Below, piece after piece: positions 40,798 to 41,622 of a stretch of DNA of 41,622 nt. The notes beneath the pieces are model-generated. The model saw only the letters and a program-made list of their open reading frames with translations. It did not search any database and had not been told where the DNA came from. Each line of letters begins with the position of its first letter. The first letter of the stretch is position 1. Source of the DNA: Bdellovibrionales bacterium GWA1_52_35 (GTDB lineage Bacteria > Bdellovibrionota > UBA1018); NCBI GenBank assembly GCA_001769805.1, contig MEPO01000011.1, positions 1 through 41,622 of the forward strand. Reading direction: 5' to 3'. A program made the translations under genes and the position numbers.

Positions 40798-41622
40798 AGT
40801 ATACTAATGCAAAAGTATTAATTACCGGTGGCCTCGGCTTCATAGGCTCTAATCTCGCCCGCGCTCTTGTAGCCCAAGGAGCTGATGTAACCCTGGTAGA
40901 CAGTCTTATTCCGCACTATGGCGGCAATCCATTCAATATCAGTGATTTTGGTGACAAAGTTACGGTGAATGTATGCGACGTACGCGATCCATTCGCGATG
41001 GCCTATTTGCTTCAAGGCAAGGACTATTTGTTCAATCTGGCCGGACAGACCAGCCATATGGATTCAATGACGGATCCACAGACCGACCTGGACATCAACG
41101 CTACAGCGCAGCTTTCCATTTTAGAGGCTTGCCGTAAGGCTAACCCCGACATCAAGATTGTCTTCGCCAGCACGCGCCAGCTTTACGGCAAGCCGGATTA
41201 TCTACCGGTTGATGAGAAACATCCGATTAGGCCGGTTGATGTCAATGGAATCAATAAATTGGCAGGAGAATGGTATCACATACTTTACAATAATGTGTAT
41301 GGCATTCGGGCCTGCGCGCTTCGCCTAACTAATACCTACGGACCCGGAATGCGCGTTAAAGATGCAAGACAAACCTTCTTGGGCATTTGGGTCCGCTTAC
41401 TAATAGAGGGCAAACCGATCAAAGTTTTTGGTGATGGCATGCAGTTGCGCGACTTCAACTATGTAGACGATTGTGTTGACGCCCTGCTGCTCGCCGGAAC
41501 CAGTGATGCCGCCAACGGTAAAGTTTATAATCTGGGCAGCGCCGAAGTTGTGGGTTTGAAGGTCCTGGCAGAGACGTTAATCAGCCTTGGCCACGGTGGC
41601 TCCTTTGAGCTGGTCCCCTTCC
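40794..41622 (+). CDS. NAD-dependent epimerase/dehydratase, truncated by the window edge
   Basis: The frame starts at a TTG overlapping the previous TGA by 4 bp and is open to the end (about 276 residues seen). It has the Rossmann TGGLGFIGSN loop (11-20) and NLAGQTSHMDSMTDP, as in extended SDR nucleotide-sugar epimerases and dehydratases. The Ser/Thr-containing ASTRQLYGK (125-133) occupies the position of the usual SS(A/S)xxYG. The catalytic YxxxK is replaced by NGINK (Asn151, Lys155), so the tyrosine is missing. LRLTNTYGPGMR and QLRDFNYVDDCVDAL are typical of the family. The product would alter a nucleotide sugar for the cluster, but the missing Tyr makes the reaction uncertain. Confidence 0.85.
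   Translation, partial: MKYTNAKVLITGGLGFIGSNLARALVAQGADVTLVDSLIPHYGGNPFNISDFGDKVTVNVCDVRDPFAMAYLLQGKDYLFNLAGQTSHMDSMTDPQTDLDINATAQLSILEACRKANPDIKIVFASTRQLYGKPDYLPVDEKHPIRPVDVNGINKLAGEWYHILYNNVYGIRACALRLTNTYGPGMRVKDARQTFLGIWVRLLIEGKPIKVFGDGMQLRDFNYVDDCVDALLLAGTSDAANGKVYNLGSAEVVGLKVLAETLISLGHGGSFELVPF

Noticed and set aside
1..41622. CRISPR arrays, tRNA or rRNA genes, riboswitches
   Set aside because: I saw no regularly spaced direct repeats, no tRNA-like cloverleaf with a CCA-type end and no rRNA-like conserved blocks. A covariance-model search would be needed to rule out small ncRNAs.

Overview
This 41.6 kb window comes from a Gram-negative bacterium with many exported proteins: signal peptides, three lipobox or barrel-type envelope proteins and an O-antigen/LPS-type sugar cluster. 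The mixture of secreted peptidases, a stand-alone FliG-like protein, DUF4143-type ATPases and near 50% GC fits best with Bdellovibrionota (Bdellovibrio/Oligoflexus-like) or a neighbouring delta-proteobacterial lineage. This is an inference from gene content, since no rRNA or tRNA is present. The start of the window and its right edge cut through sequence; the last gene is incomplete.

Layout. 1-7.4 kb is a loose, accessory-looking stretch: a 108-bp direct repeat pair (5-112 and 2210-2317) flanks a HEAT-repeat exported protein; then come a small membrane protein, an exported PAD-type protein-arginine deiminase (2913-4481), a complete insertion sequence with 25-bp inverted ends (4649-5841), an exported orphan and a decayed-looking region. 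7.6-12.2 kb holds a TetR regulator convergent with a two-gene operon: a GH3-type acyl-acid amido synthetase, coupled by a 4-bp overlap to a fusion of a LysE-type exporter with a C45 Ntn-hydrolase. 12.3-15.4 kb is a phospholipid-type cluster (CdsA, PlsC, CDP-alcohol phosphotransferase, small DMT transporter). 15.4-20.1 kb holds two envelope proteins, an orphan histidine kinase, a cysteine synthase and a FliG C-domain protein. 20.3-27 kb is an exported hydrolase block: a metallopeptidase lipoprotein with a small exported partner, a clostripain (C11), a phospholipase D-type protein and a periplasmic phytochelatin-synthase-like peptidase. 26.9-28.6 kb carries a CoA-binding protein and L-2-hydroxyglutarate oxidase. 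28.7-34.7 kb has three AAA/DUF4143-type ATPase loci (one reduced by internal deletion), a flippase-like protein and a GHKL (MORC/MutL-like) ATPase joined to an Ig-like domain. 34.7-41.6 kb is a surface-polysaccharide cluster of glycosyltransferases, methyltransferases and a nucleotide-sugar epimerase/dehydratase.

The most promising candidate for an undescribed system is the GH3 + LysE-C45 operon: one enzyme that can make an acyl-amino-acid amide, and one protein that combines an amino-acid-type exporter with an amide-cleaving or acyl-transferring domain predicted to face the periplasm, with a clean 19-bp palindrome upstream and a TetR gene at the other end. The exported PAD-type deiminase and the periplasmic phytochelatin-synthase-like protein are second in interest, because these folds are best known from eukaryotes.
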